Assembly: GCF_002564105.1 (NCBI RefSeq)
Contig: NZ_PDBX01000001.1
Span: 2,728,001-2,792,000, forward strand
Source of the DNA: Collimonas sp. PA-H2
GTDB lineage: Bacteria > Pseudomonadota > Gammaproteobacteria > Burkholderiales > Burkholderiaceae_D
DNA: 64,000 bases
Direction of reading: 5' to 3'
Shown here piece by piece: positions 46,088 through 54,591 of this stretch. The number at the start of each line of letters is the position of its first letter. Within the stretch, counting starts at the first letter, position 1. The position numbers and the translations under genes were made by a program. Under the pieces are notes generated by a model. It had not been told where the DNA came from. It saw only the letters and a list, made by a program, of their open reading frames with translations, and made no database searches.

Positions 46088-46945
46088 CTACGATTTAGTG
46101 GGCAATGGCCCCTCACTTGTGGGATTTTTTTTCTTGAGAACTCGATATAACTTCCGTGCAGCGTATCCTGCTCTGGAGGAAGCCCAAAAGAACGCTGACA
46201 AAAACAGTCCGTACAAGATTGTAAGCCCTGCTGCCCAACGCTGATCAGCTACGGCATTATCAAAATCTTTGTCTCGAATGGGGTGCTGAAGAAAATCGCA
46301 GGCTATTTGTACATCTTTTTTTGACCATCCAGTTCGATTCAATATTTCGTCCGCGCGGCTCTTGCAGTCATCTGCGTCGAAGTGAGTAGAGTTTCGAAGT
46401 GTCGTCACAGATACATTTTTACTGTAGAAGAACCATCGGTGATCCCCTTCCTTAAATTGCAATAAAGGTCTATTGGACACAGTAAGAATTGTTCCAATGA
46501 TTGTCAGAAATAAAAAGAGTCCTAGTAGGGAAAAATTCCCGGCCACTGCCCATCGAGCAGGCAATTTTTCTTGAAGTTGTAATGCTTCTGGATCGAAGTA
46601 GCTTCCACATGCCTTCATCTCGCCTATATCGATACCGTTCTTCCGTGAAAACTCTATGACGCCGTGCATGACTGGCAACGAACGCAATCGATAGCCGGTA
46701 AAAAGTCTGAATTGCATGAGTGCTGTTTTTTTTTCAAAAAAATCGGTCAATACTCCATCTTTAATCGGACTCTTGCCGTTGAGGATTGACCACAATCGTA
46801 GAAATAGAAAATGGCTAGATCCTGCCCGAACACATGCCGCAACCAACAACGCTGCGAATAATAAGCTTGAAACTATTACGGTCCCAGACAAGCCAAGGGA
46901 TTTAATGAAATCAGGTAGTGCACCGAATATGCCGGAAAATTCCAT
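46088..46945 (-). CDS. three-helix membrane protein downstream of the Ubl operon (285 aa)
   Basis: Membrane helices at about residues 20-39, 132-156 and 237-256 frame a cytosolic domain of about 90 residues and a second soluble domain (about residues 160-235) with two cysteines. The C-terminus is basic (LYRVLKKKNP). It may belong to DUF6216, but that is a tentative memory-based match. It follows the DUF6527 gene by 98 bp, with a hairpin in between, so it may have its own expression. As the only membrane protein next to a ubiquitin-like defence operon it could be an effector; this is inference. Confidence 0.55.
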   Translation of the reverse strand: MEFSGIFGALPDFIKSLGLSGTVIVSSLLFAALLVAACVRAGSSHFLFLRLWSILNGKSPIKDGVLTDFFEKKTALMQFRLFTGYRLRSLPVMHGVIEFSRKNGIDIGEMKACGSYFDPEALQLQEKLPARWAVAGNFSLLGLFLFLTIIGTILTVSNRPLLQFKEGDHRWFFYSKNVSVTTLRNSTHFDADDCKSRADEILNRTGWSKKDVQIACDFLQHPIRDKDFDNAVADQRWAAGLTILYGLFLSAFFWASSRAGYAARKLYRVLKKKNPTSEGPLPTKS

Positions 46946-47015
46946 TTTCTATTCCTTTTAAGATTAATATCCCGTCGCAGTTAAGCGAAAGGGAAGGTGT
47001 AGCAAAATTGGTGGA

Positions 47016-47042
47016 TCATCCGACCGCAACTGCGGAGGATGA
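47016..47042 (-). terminator. hairpin just after the DUF6527 stop codon
   Basis: Inverted repeat with arms TCATCC-CCGC and GCGG-GGATGA around an AACT loop, beginning two bases after the DUF6527 stop. No U-run follows, so it may be an attenuator or RNA-stabilising hairpin rather than a full terminator. Confidence 0.4.
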
Positions 47043-47043
47043 C

Positions 47044-47505
47044 CTAGCTTAACCACTGCCGCAATTTCACCCAGATACCTTCTTGCCTATCGGGTGTTGG
47101 AATCACCGTTGTCGCAGGTTTTGGAATTTTGGTCTGTACAGGCTGGATCGGCTCTGCTTTTTTCGCATAAAACTGCGTCTTCGCCACTTTGTCTCGTTTT
47201 TGCTCCGCTTCGATCCTATCTTTGTCCCAGGGACCAGCCCCAATCACTTGGTTGCCTTCGATGACGTAGTGTGACCGGCAGGGTAGATTCCAGTTGCCGA
47301 TTGAAGGCCAGAGCGAAATCGCTTCGCCGTTGAACTTCAGGGACCAGTCGGTCGGCGTCAGCGGCGTAACAACCTCGTGACCACAACCACAGCAGCAACT
47401 GTGGATCGCAGTACCGTACTCCATCGATACATAGAGCACCCCGGGCTCCAAATCCTTGGGAACGGACTTAACGAAGCGAGGTTCAAGTTGGGTATGCTGC
47501 ATCAT
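47044..47505 (-). CDS. DUF6527 family protein of the Ubl operon
   Basis: The start is the ATG whose bases overlap the E1 stop (ATGA, 47505-47502), giving 153 aa. Conserved blocks LEPRFVKSVPKDLEPGVLYV, HSCCCGCGHEVVTPL, LWPSIGNWNLPCRSHYVI and the GAGPW motif are those of DUF6527. Cys clusters plus the CRSH motif suggest a zinc site. DUF6527 proteins recur beside multi-ubiquitin and ThiF genes. Whether they act as ligation partner, protease or adaptor is not known to me. The C-terminal 60 residues are charged and probably flexible. Confidence 0.8.
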   Translation of the reverse strand: MMQHTQLEPRFVKSVPKDLEPGVLYVSMEYGTAIHSCCCGCGHEVVTPLTPTDWSLKFNGEAISLWPSIGNWNLPCRSHYVIEGNQVIGAGPWDKDRIEAEQKRDKVAKTQFYAKKAEPIQPVQTKIPKPATTVIPTPDRQEGIWVKLRQWLS

Positions 47506-48677
47506 GTCAAATCCCCATTCAACAACATATTGCCATCGGTCGTATAGGAACAATGATGTTCCTTTTCCAAATCACGGTAAAAGCTGCGCAGCTTCTTCCA
47601 CTTGATGACAGCTAAGGCTGCATTGAGCATGTTCAAATCGGCGACCTGGATGTTGGACGCATATACGTTTTCGGCACCACCGCCCTCAAACGAAATGCGT
47701 TCCTTAATATGGTCACGCTTGCCCGGCGTGCTGGCGGTCACCCTTAGGATACCTCCCAGCGAACCGTCTACCAGTTCCAGACCCATGCCGACATCCACGA
47801 AAGATGCGCCCATTGCCTCCAATTTCTGCACCGTCAGTCGCTTCGACTCACCTGCATCCATACATAGAAAGGCGAAAGTGATACCGTCTAGCAGGTGGAG
47901 ATTAGCTGCGTTTATCTGCACAGGATGCGTCACGATGTTGCGATGCATCTTCGTATAGATGCCGGCAAAGTAATCAACCTTTTTTGGCGCGCCACGAAGG
48001 ATCTCGATCGATGGTGCACCAGGCGCGCGAAATGCGTTATGTTGCAGAAAATCGTCATCATCGATTAGGCGAATTTCACGAACAGGTGTCTTCGCCACTT
48101 GGTCCAGCACATACGAACCGGTACCACCAATTCCGATAATAGCTACATGTTCGCTTTCCAAACGTGCGGTCAATTCCCCGATGCCCACCCGACCCGATGC
48201 AGTTTCCACGTAATTAAACACGCTGTCATCCTCCGAGTCCGGTTGTCTGAACACACGCGGGGTCGTGCCAGGTTTGAGCACAGCTGCTGGACCTGAGATG
48301 ATCGTCGCATACGTCGACATCTTCTGGTAATAGTCGCTGTAGCCCTGTGGTCCCGGTTTACTTGAAAATAGATACTGAGCGGTTAACCCTCTTCCTAAGG
48401 CCGCCGGCGCCGCTCCAGCGGAAATGCCCTGAATGGCAGTTCCGTCGGCATTGCATGGAAACTCGCCGGCGAATTCCACGGTGTGCGGCTCCGGTTTTTG
48501 CGTAACATTCCCCGACAGGCAGAGACTAGAAATGAGCGTGCCCATCTTAATCTCTCGCTGTGCGTTGACGTACGGTACCTCACGCATTACCAGACATCCG
48601 TCGACGATCTGCACGAAATAACCTTCTTCGCGCAGACGCTTGAGGTCCAAATTAAGATTGAATAGTGCGGCCGACAT
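47502..48677 (-). CDS. ThiF/E1-like adenylyltransferase with N-terminal DUF6791-type domain
   Basis: The start is set at the internal ATG (MSAALFNLN, 48677), which overlaps the Ubl gene by 26 bp; a start at 48713 is also open. The N-terminal 140 residues (LREEGYFVQIVDGCLVMRE, PYVNAQREIKMGTL, YYQKMSTYATIISGPA) match the DUF6791-type module seen in front of bacterial E1s. The ThiF Rossmann core follows: IIGIGGTGSYVLDQ (about residues 180-193), RLIDDDDF and HNAFRAPGAPS. FLCMDAGESKR carries a candidate cysteine. It should adenylate the C-terminus of a ubiquitin-like protein. No separate E2 gene is present. Confidence 0.85.
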   Translation of the reverse strand: MSAALFNLNLDLKRLREEGYFVQIVDGCLVMREVPYVNAQREIKMGTLISSLCLSGNVTQKPEPHTVEFAGEFPCNADGTAIQGISAGAAPAALGRGLTAQYLFSSKPGPQGYSDYYQKMSTYATIISGPAAVLKPGTTPRVFRQPDSEDDSVFNYVETASGRVGIGELTARLESEHVAIIGIGGTGSYVLDQVAKTPVREIRLIDDDDFLQHNAFRAPGAPSIEILRGAPKKVDYFAGIYTKMHRNIVTHPVQINAANLHLLDGITFAFLCMDAGESKRLTVQKLEAMGASFVDVGMGLELVDGSLGGILRVTASTPGKRDHIKERISFEGGGAENVYASNIQVADLNMLNAALAVIKWKKLRSFYRDLEKEHHCSYTTDGNMLLNGDLT

Positions 48678-49407
48678 TGATGACGCTCCCATTTTTGACT
48701 TCAATAAAACCACCCGCAGCCAGTTCCCCGCTATGGGGCTTGGAGGCTACACCGCGATAGGTGATTGAATATTTGATATTTGGCGCCGGTGCCTCACCTG
48801 GATAGGCGATTGCTACAAACTGCTCGAAAGTCTGATGGCTATCCTTGACTTCGACTTCGCGTCCGTTGACGACAATATCGATTTTTGGCTTGCGCTTAGG
48901 TGCGCTCACGAAGTGCTCTACTCCAGGGGGCGTGAGGTCCACAGCTTCGACGGGATCGATCAGACGATCTTCCTTGCCGCGAACGACCATGAAAACCGCT
49001 TCGTGTTCGCCAGGTTTCGCAAGCGTGTATAGCACAACGCCAGGGATTGCCGGCTTTCCCCAACTGACCTGGGCGTCATTGACGGTGAGCCTGAAATCGC
49101 GATCGGATTGGAAGGCTACAAAACGCTCTGCACCCTTACTGCGCAGATCGAATTGTTCATCAAGGCGCACGTCCTCGAAATCGCCCGTCTCCAGGATGGC
49201 AAACAGGCTGAAATCGCCGTGGGCATTCAGGCCAGCAGCGGCCAGGATTTGGCGCCCCAGCGGCACAGGGTCGCTGATCTCGATCGCACGGAAGTTAAGG
49301 TTTTCCTGAGCAAACAGGATGCGGTAGGCGTGAGCCGGATGTAGACTACGGCCCTGGCGAATAGCCTCGCCCACGTTGTCGATATCGACTTTCTTTTCAG
49401 CTTCCAT
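48652..49407 (-). CDS. multi-ubiquitin (three-domain ubiquitin-like) protein
   Basis: 251 aa containing three consecutive beta-grasp domains of the Multi_ubiq type: about residues 26-101 (YRILFAQENLNFRAIEISDP through GAERFVAF), 104-169 (DFRLTVNDAQVSWGKPAIPG) and 174-249 (KIDIVVNGREVEVKDSHQTF). The third domain ends ...NVGRTIQS without a C-terminal Gly-Gly. A processing step or an unusual conjugation residue would therefore be needed if it is attached to targets. It lies between helicase and E1 genes and is the presumed substrate of the E1. Confidence 0.85.
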   Translation of the reverse strand: MEAEKKVDIDNVGEAIRQGRSLHPAHAYRILFAQENLNFRAIEISDPVPLGRQILAAAGLNAHGDFSLFAILETGDFEDVRLDEQFDLRSKGAERFVAFQSDRDFRLTVNDAQVSWGKPAIPGVVLYTLAKPGEHEAVFMVVRGKEDRLIDPVEAVDLTPPGVEHFVSAPKRKPKIDIVVNGREVEVKDSHQTFEQFVAIAYPGEAPAPNIKYSITYRGVASKPHSGELAAGGFIEVKNGSVINVGRTIQS

Positions 49408-49493
49408 TTGGCAACACTTTCAAGGTTTGACCGGACGGAATGTCCAGCTCTACCCTCTCATCGGTGTGACACGAGCAAACCGGTAAAAAAATC

Positions 49494-52400
49494 TTAGAAT
49501 TTTTTGTGCAGGTCCCCTGGAGGTATAGCGCCACAGATGAAAAAAGCTGGGCAGGCGGGGCATACTCGGTTGGATGGCTTTGCTGGAAACATGCCGGCAC
49601 GGATATTTGAAAGGGAAGTCTTCAGTGTATCGGTCCCATTTTTCAGTTTTTTGGAATCAAAGATCACCGGGTGAACAGCACCGTCCGACAGGTACACAAA
49701 CTCCACTTGGGCATCAGAAAAGGTTTGCTGCACGGCCAACAAGAACGTCGCTGCGCCAAGTTCTGTCAAATCGTCTTTCCTCTTGTGACCAGTATGCACC
49801 CGTCGAAATGTGCGACGTCCATCGGGGGCCACCAAAACGTCGTCCGGGAGAATTACGATCCGTTCCTCCCCGAACGTCAGGCTTAAGCCGACCGGCGGTT
49901 CCGCCGTGTGACTTTCTCGGATCGACGAGAAATAGCTGACCATATGCTTAGCTAGCGTGAGGTAGTCGCCAACGTACCCGTGTTCCGCCAACCCAGATAC
50001 AATGAAAGCCTGGTTCAGATACTCGTCTTGGGACTCGGACGTGGTAGCGCCTCCCTTGACCATGGCTTGGTACACAGTACGCACGGCGTCGTGCATCAGC
50101 ATAAACGGGGTCGGCGTGCGTCTTCCCCCGATTTTGAGAACGTAAGTGTAGAAGAAACGCCGTTCGCAAGATTGATATAGCGAAATCTCGTATGCAGCAA
50201 AACTGAGACCACCGTCCACTATTAGCTTGATCGCAGTGTCTTCCGGAGCCGCCGGTACCGGCTGCGATGGTGTGACGCTGCAGCGCGTTACCGCCGTCCC
50301 AAGTCGATCCACGAATTTAGACGTTGCCCGGCGGGATCCTATGGAGTTGCGGGTGGCTGCGTACATGAGAAGCTGGTCCTTTGCTCGCGAGATCGCGACG
50401 TAGAAAAGACATTCCTGTTCCTTCTCATGCTCGCACCGATGTAGTTCCTTGGCATCGCCATCTGCGCCTTCAACCATGCCAGATGGGGGAAAACATGCTG
50501 GCGACCGTGCCGCACTTGGTAACGTACTGACATTCATGCCCGGTAGATGAACAACCGAGAACTCGAGGCCTTTGGCTCCATGGATCGTCATTAGCCGCAC
50601 CGCGTCGATACTTTGCGCTGCGGCCGGTAACTGCCGTAGGTCTCGATCATCGCCCAGCTTCACCAAACGGCGGATACGATCCAGCAATCGTGAAATTGGC
50701 AACCCCTTACCAAAGGGCTGCACCCTTACAAAATTCAGTAATTGCCAAATTGCAATTCCTCGCGCCCGATCTGCCGTTGCTGAAGATTGCGATAACGTTG
50801 CCAGCATGCGGGTTCGATCCAACAATACAGTGGCCATCACGGTCCATGGTGCTGCATCGTTGTTAAATCCTACCAACACACCTTTTAGCTTGATCAGACT
50901 TGCCTGTCCCGCCACCGACAATCCATTGATCGTATCTGCCGTTGACCACCAACTCACCTCTTCAATGTCGCGCTCGCTCAGTTGGGTCATTACAGTTGCG
51001 ACATCATCTAGCGACATCTCAAATTCTGGCAAGCAAGCTGTCCGCAGCAGTCCCATGGCGCGACGATCTACCAGTAGCGACACCAGGGCCAATATATCCT
51101 TCACTTCAGGGCGCTCAAACAAACTTCCCAAAAACAGCACTGGCACGTTGAGCCGTTCAAGCATCTGTCCAAACTCGGAAAGTTTCTCGTTGCCGGTGCA
51201 AAGCACTGCCTGGTCTCTATAACTGTAGCCTGCCGCTCGCATTTCAGCCACAGCGTCCGCAATAGCGACCACCTGTTCATCGCCTTGATTTACTAGACCC
51301 AGTTTAGGAGTGTTACCGCTGTTACCTCTCACGGATTCCAACCCGCTCGTAGCGTCACCGACCACCATGCCAACTGCAAAATTTGAGAACGCCGTCACAA
51401 CTTCGGCCACCGAACGATAGTTTTTCTTCAAGCGACTCCGCTTGCCGCCCGGAAAGTCACTGACTCCGAATCGCTCCATGTTAAAAGAAGAAGCCCCGCG
51501 AAAACGATAGATCGATTGCTTCGCATCCCCCACCACCCACAGGTTTTTTCCGTCGCCGCACAATGCTGACAGCAGCCGTACACTACTTCGGTTGACATCT
51601 TGATATTCGTCAACCAGCACATGATCGTAGGTCTCACGAAGGCTCGCACGTACTGCATCATTTCCCTCAAGCAATTGCACAGGTAGACAGACTAGGTCGC
51701 CAAAATCGACAGCTTGAGCTTGGCGTTTAAGGTGCTCGTATCCTTGATAGACCTTAGCAATCTCCATGGCCTTCTGGGCCGCCACCGTCTCATCTTCGTT
51801 GGATGCGGTCATCAGCATCGCATTAGCTAGGTCTTGATATCTCTTGGCATCCACCACTTCATCCTTAGCGCGAGAGATGGCAGAAAGAATGTCCGCGATA
51901 ATATTGGTGGGATCGTAGATGTTTCGGTAGTGTTCTAGGCTTAATCTGGGAAATTCGTTTTCCAGCAATTCGACTGCTTCTGTGCGATCGAGCATGCGAG
52001 GGTCAGCAGGGAGCTCTAGTTCGCTGTGAAAGCGACGAAGGAGGTCCAAGCCGAAAGCGTGAAACGTTCCGGTCCACATGGCTGCGGCGGCCACGCTGTC
52101 GACGCGGGCCACCCTCTCCGCAATTTCACCCGCAGCCTTGTTCGAAAACGTGAGGACCAAGATGCGCCGCGGATCGACTCCGTCGGCCAATAGACCTTCA
52201 ATACGGGAGATCAAGGTTTGTGTTTTTCCGGTACCTGGTCCCGCTTCCAGCAAATACGCTACGCCCCTATGATTTGCCGCTATCACCTGCAACTCGTTCA
52301 ATTCAAGCTTTTTCTGTTGCATATCAGTGGTGGCGAGTATCGGCGGTAGTAATAGCGCATCCAATAATTGTTGAGCTACTACCTCGAATGGAGCTCCCAA

Positions 52401-52898
52401 TTTACTGGCGATATCCGATGCTGTCATTCCGTCGTCGAGATGCAATCCTCTTGCTATCTGTCTTGGTAACAAGAACTCGCGGGCGAAAAGGTCCATCTGG
52501 ACTTCTCGCCGCTGCCGTCTTCCATAGTCCACTACGCGATCCATTCCCACGGGAGATGCCTCTGCGGCACGAACGGGATCAATGTTGTAGGGGGTAGAGT
52601 CGTTGGCGTCATCTACGTCATCACCGAGTACGATGTGACCAATCTCGTGAGCAATGAGAAACGCGCTTTCGAAGTCTGTGCCGCCACGTTCATACAGAAT
52701 GAGGCTCTCATCACGGATAAACGTCGCCCGGCCACCGTTGAGTCCTACGGCCCCTTTATTGCAGGATTCGACATCCAGATCCTGGCACTTCGCCTCAGCC
52801 AGTACGAACGCCAGCGGCTTCCACGGATCTTGTCCCGCGGCTACTACCTGTGCATGGAGAGCTGCAGCCTTTTGGCGACCAATCTCAACCCCATCCAT
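49494..52898 (-). CDS. fusion of IrrE-type metalloprotease, UvrD helicase and PD-(D/E)xK nuclease (1134 aa)
   Basis: Domain order: ImmA/IrrE peptidase with HEIGH at residues 84-88 and the third-ligand region REVQMDLFAREFLLP (residues 131-145); UvrD/PcrA-type SF1 helicase with Walker A GPGTGKT (220-226), DEYQD (430-434), GDAKQSIYRFRGA (about 456) and MTIHGAKGLEF; and a C-terminal AddB/Cas4-type nuclease module with CERRFFYTYVLK and the terminal CPACPAFFIC, a pattern of 4Fe-4S PD-(D/E)xK nucleases. Starts one base after the preceding stop. All domains look intact. A DNA-degrading effector controlled by a protease sensor is a reasonable inference. Confidence 0.88.
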   Translation of the reverse strand: MDGVEIGRQKAAALHAQVVAAGQDPWKPLAFVLAEAKCQDLDVESCNKGAVGLNGGRATFIRDESLILYERGGTDFESAFLIAHEIGHIVLGDDVDDANDSTPYNIDPVRAAEASPVGMDRVVDYGRRQRREVQMDLFAREFLLPRQIARGLHLDDGMTASDIASKLGAPFEVVAQQLLDALLLPPILATTDMQQKKLELNELQVIAANHRGVAYLLEAGPGTGKTQTLISRIEGLLADGVDPRRILVLTFSNKAAGEIAERVARVDSVAAAAMWTGTFHAFGLDLLRRFHSELELPADPRMLDRTEAVELLENEFPRLSLEHYRNIYDPTNIIADILSAISRAKDEVVDAKRYQDLANAMLMTASNEDETVAAQKAMEIAKVYQGYEHLKRQAQAVDFGDLVCLPVQLLEGNDAVRASLRETYDHVLVDEYQDVNRSSVRLLSALCGDGKNLWVVGDAKQSIYRFRGASSFNMERFGVSDFPGGKRSRLKKNYRSVAEVVTAFSNFAVGMVVGDATSGLESVRGNSGNTPKLGLVNQGDEQVVAIADAVAEMRAAGYSYRDQAVLCTGNEKLSEFGQMLERLNVPVLFLGSLFERPEVKDILALVSLLVDRRAMGLLRTACLPEFEMSLDDVATVMTQLSERDIEEVSWWSTADTINGLSVAGQASLIKLKGVLVGFNNDAAPWTVMATVLLDRTRMLATLSQSSATADRARGIAIWQLLNFVRVQPFGKGLPISRLLDRIRRLVKLGDDRDLRQLPAAAQSIDAVRLMTIHGAKGLEFSVVHLPGMNVSTLPSAARSPACFPPSGMVEGADGDAKELHRCEHEKEQECLFYVAISRAKDQLLMYAATRNSIGSRRATSKFVDRLGTAVTRCSVTPSQPVPAAPEDTAIKLIVDGGLSFAAYEISLYQSCERRFFYTYVLKIGGRRTPTPFMLMHDAVRTVYQAMVKGGATTSESQDEYLNQAFIVSGLAEHGYVGDYLTLAKHMVSYFSSIRESHTAEPPVGLSLTFGEERIVILPDDVLVAPDGRRTFRRVHTGHKRKDDLTELGAATFLLAVQQTFSDAQVEFVYLSDGAVHPVIFDSKKLKNGTDTLKTSLSNIRAGMFPAKPSNRVCPACPAFFICGAIPPGDLHKKF

Positions 52899-52899
52899 G

Positions 52900-53481
52900 T
52901 CAGGCGTCGTCCGCTAATAGCCGTTCAATTTGCTCATCCGAAAGATCCGTGCCGCGCAAAAGTTGCTCGAACGTCACTTGCGCGGCCTTGAGAGGCTTGT
53001 CGTCAGCCTTGTAACTCCGGACATGTAACTGCGGCGCTTGAGCAAGAGTGTCATGCAATGCCTGAAAATTGCTGCCTACTAAGTCAGCAAGTCGGGTCAA
53101 AAACCGGTTTGGGACGGAAGCGACAATTACGGTTCTTTCACGGAACGCGGTAAGTACTTGCCGCGGTATTTCCAGCGCTTGGGCAATCTCACGCAACTTG
53201 GACACAGTCAAATCAGCAAGGGGATCAATTGTGGCCTTGCTCGGAGCACTTTGAATGCGAGACCAAGCTGAATCGATTCTCATCTGATCTTCTACGGACA
53301 GAGGACTTTCGTCTTGCATGTCAAATCGGAAGATCTCCTGGGAAAGGTCCACAAGCTGTGACGCATATTCAGGATACTCTTGCAAATAGCGCTGGAGTGC
53401 CTTGCCGTCAACATCACGTTCCATCGCGAACGATTCAAGGACTTGATCGCACGTGAATTTTGGGAGATGAGTAGCCATCAT
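52900..53481 (-). CDS. adaptor or anti-sigma-like protein (193 aa)
   Basis: Soluble, acidic and helical. Overlaps the sigma-like gene by 4 bp (ATGA) and ends one base before the protease-helicase start. The centre contains LADLTVSKLREIAQALEIPR with VLTAFRERTVIVASVPNRFL, which resembles the C-terminal part of small regulators paired with IrrE-type proteases; the end (ATFEQLLRGTDLSDEQIERLL-like) is an amphipathic helix pair. Its place between a sigma-like factor and an IrrE domain suggests that it is the factor's antagonist and the protease's substrate. No firm family. Confidence 0.6.
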   Translation of the reverse strand: MMATHLPKFTCDQVLESFAMERDVDGKALQRYLQEYPEYASQLVDLSQEIFRFDMQDESPLSVEDQMRIDSAWSRIQSAPSKATIDPLADLTVSKLREIAQALEIPRQVLTAFRERTVIVASVPNRFLTRLADLVGSNFQALHDTLAQAPQLHVRSYKADDKPLKAAQVTFEQLLRGTDLSDEQIERLLADDA

Positions 53482-54263
53482 TTACCTCCTCCTGTGAGTA
53501 GTTTTCGCAACCGATCAAGCGCTAGGTCGCGATGGGTTCGAATGGTCTTTTCCGACTTACGAAGAGATTTGGCGATGGTAACCGCATCGGGATCCTTGGA
53601 GTCGATCTGGATGCCTTTACTCCACATTTCGATAATCCTTCTTTGCAATGGTGATAGTTCATCCATCGCTGCGGCTAAGCGAGACCGGTAAATATAATCG
53701 TCAAGAACATCTGGAGCGAAGGGATCGTAAGAGCCCGCGGCCGTTTCCACTTCCGCAGCAATTTCTCCGCTGTCCTCGTCGGCTTCGAGCTCCGTGTTGC
53801 GATTTTCTTCCTTCCAAGCCTTGTCTTGGGCGTCGAGCTTTAGCTTGGCGAGGCCCCCATTGAAGCTAATCTCAAAGAAATCCAGGCGCTCAACGTATCC
53901 AGCACGCTCCTCAATCAGTAGCGTGACTATCTTGTCATAGACTTGTTCATAAATTTGACTCCGGGTGAAGGATACGGTCACGCCATCTGGATTTTCAGCC
54001 CTAGGTAATGCGCGACGAATCCGCTCGGCGATGACCTTGAAGAGTTGCCCAAACAGCACATCATCCTTTGCAGCCGAGCTCCGTCGCACGAAGTACAAAA
54101 CACACTCGCTGGGGACATGTAGAGAGTGTCCTTTAGGAAGCTTACACCGGTCCACGAGATCCTCCTTCGAAAGCAGGTCCAGTTCGCCCAACCTCTTCTC
54201 GATATCCGGAAATCGCTTGTACAGATCCCCTTCTTTTTTCCGTTTGCGCAATGGAACAATCAA
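53478..54263 (-). CDS. sigma-70-like factor heading the Ubl operon (261 aa)
   Basis: The C-terminal 60 residues (LSPLQRRIIEMWSKGIQIDS, TIAKSLRKSEKTIRTHRDLA, LDRLRKLL) form a sigma region-4 / LuxR-type helix-turn-helix. The middle has helices (EQVYDKIVTLLIEERAGYVE) where region 2 would be and an acidic linker (EADEDSGEIAAEVET). It is the first gene of a tight six-gene run, so it probably controls the operon. It diverges from the AvcD gene over a 320-bp AT-rich region with a palindrome. Confidence 0.7.
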   Translation of the reverse strand: MIVPLRKRKKEGDLYKRFPDIEKRLGELDLLSKEDLVDRCKLPKGHSLHVPSECVLYFVRRSSAAKDDVLFGQLFKVIAERIRRALPRAENPDGVTVSFTRSQIYEQVYDKIVTLLIEERAGYVERLDFFEISFNGGLAKLKLDAQDKAWKEENRNTELEADEDSGEIAAEVETAAGSYDPFAPDVLDDYIYRSRLAAAMDELSPLQRRIIEMWSKGIQIDSKDPDAVTIAKSLRKSEKTIRTHRDLALDRLRKLLTGGGK

Positions 54264-54402
54264 AACAGCCCCCCCTCTCGAAATATTGAATGCCGATAAA
54301 CGCGACCGAATTTGTTGCTAATTGTCAAAAATTAGTCTATCACAATAGATTGCCACTTTTGCATCTTTATTCCGTAAAAATGCATTACAGGCAACTAAAA
54401 GT

Positions 54403-54420
54403 TATTCCCTATAAGGGATA
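54403..54420. promoter_or_regulatory. palindrome in the divergent Ubl-operon/AvcD control region
   Basis: ATTCCCT-ATA-AGGGATA: seven-base arms with one mismatch around a 3-bp centre, in the AT-rich region between the sigma-like gene and AvcD. A candidate operator for a shared regulator (inference). Confidence 0.45.
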
Positions 54421-54454
54421 CTAATTTTTGCCTTAATCACAACTCTTAATAATA

Positions 54455-54565
54455 ATGTCTGCTCAACCAGTGCTGCGCTCTCCGATTAGCAATAATTTCT
54501 TGCAGTTAATCATAAGTGGGACTATTGTTGGGAAACAGACCATATACAAACTGCAATATTTATAG
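54455..54565 (+). CDS. possible 36-aa peptide upstream of AvcD
   Basis: ATG 54455 to TAG 54565 encodes 36 residues (MSAQPVLRSPISNN then LQLIISGTIVGKQ) with a mildly hydrophobic C-terminal half. No good ribosome binding site (TTAATAATA upstream). It sits where AvcI toxin/AvcX RNA genes lie upstream of AvcD deaminases in Vibrio, but I cannot confirm homology. It could be chance. Confidence 0.25.
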   Translation: MSAQPVLRSPISNNFLQLIISGTIVGKQTIYKLQYL

Positions 54566-54591
54566 ATGGCAACTATGAAGGGCGGGTGACT

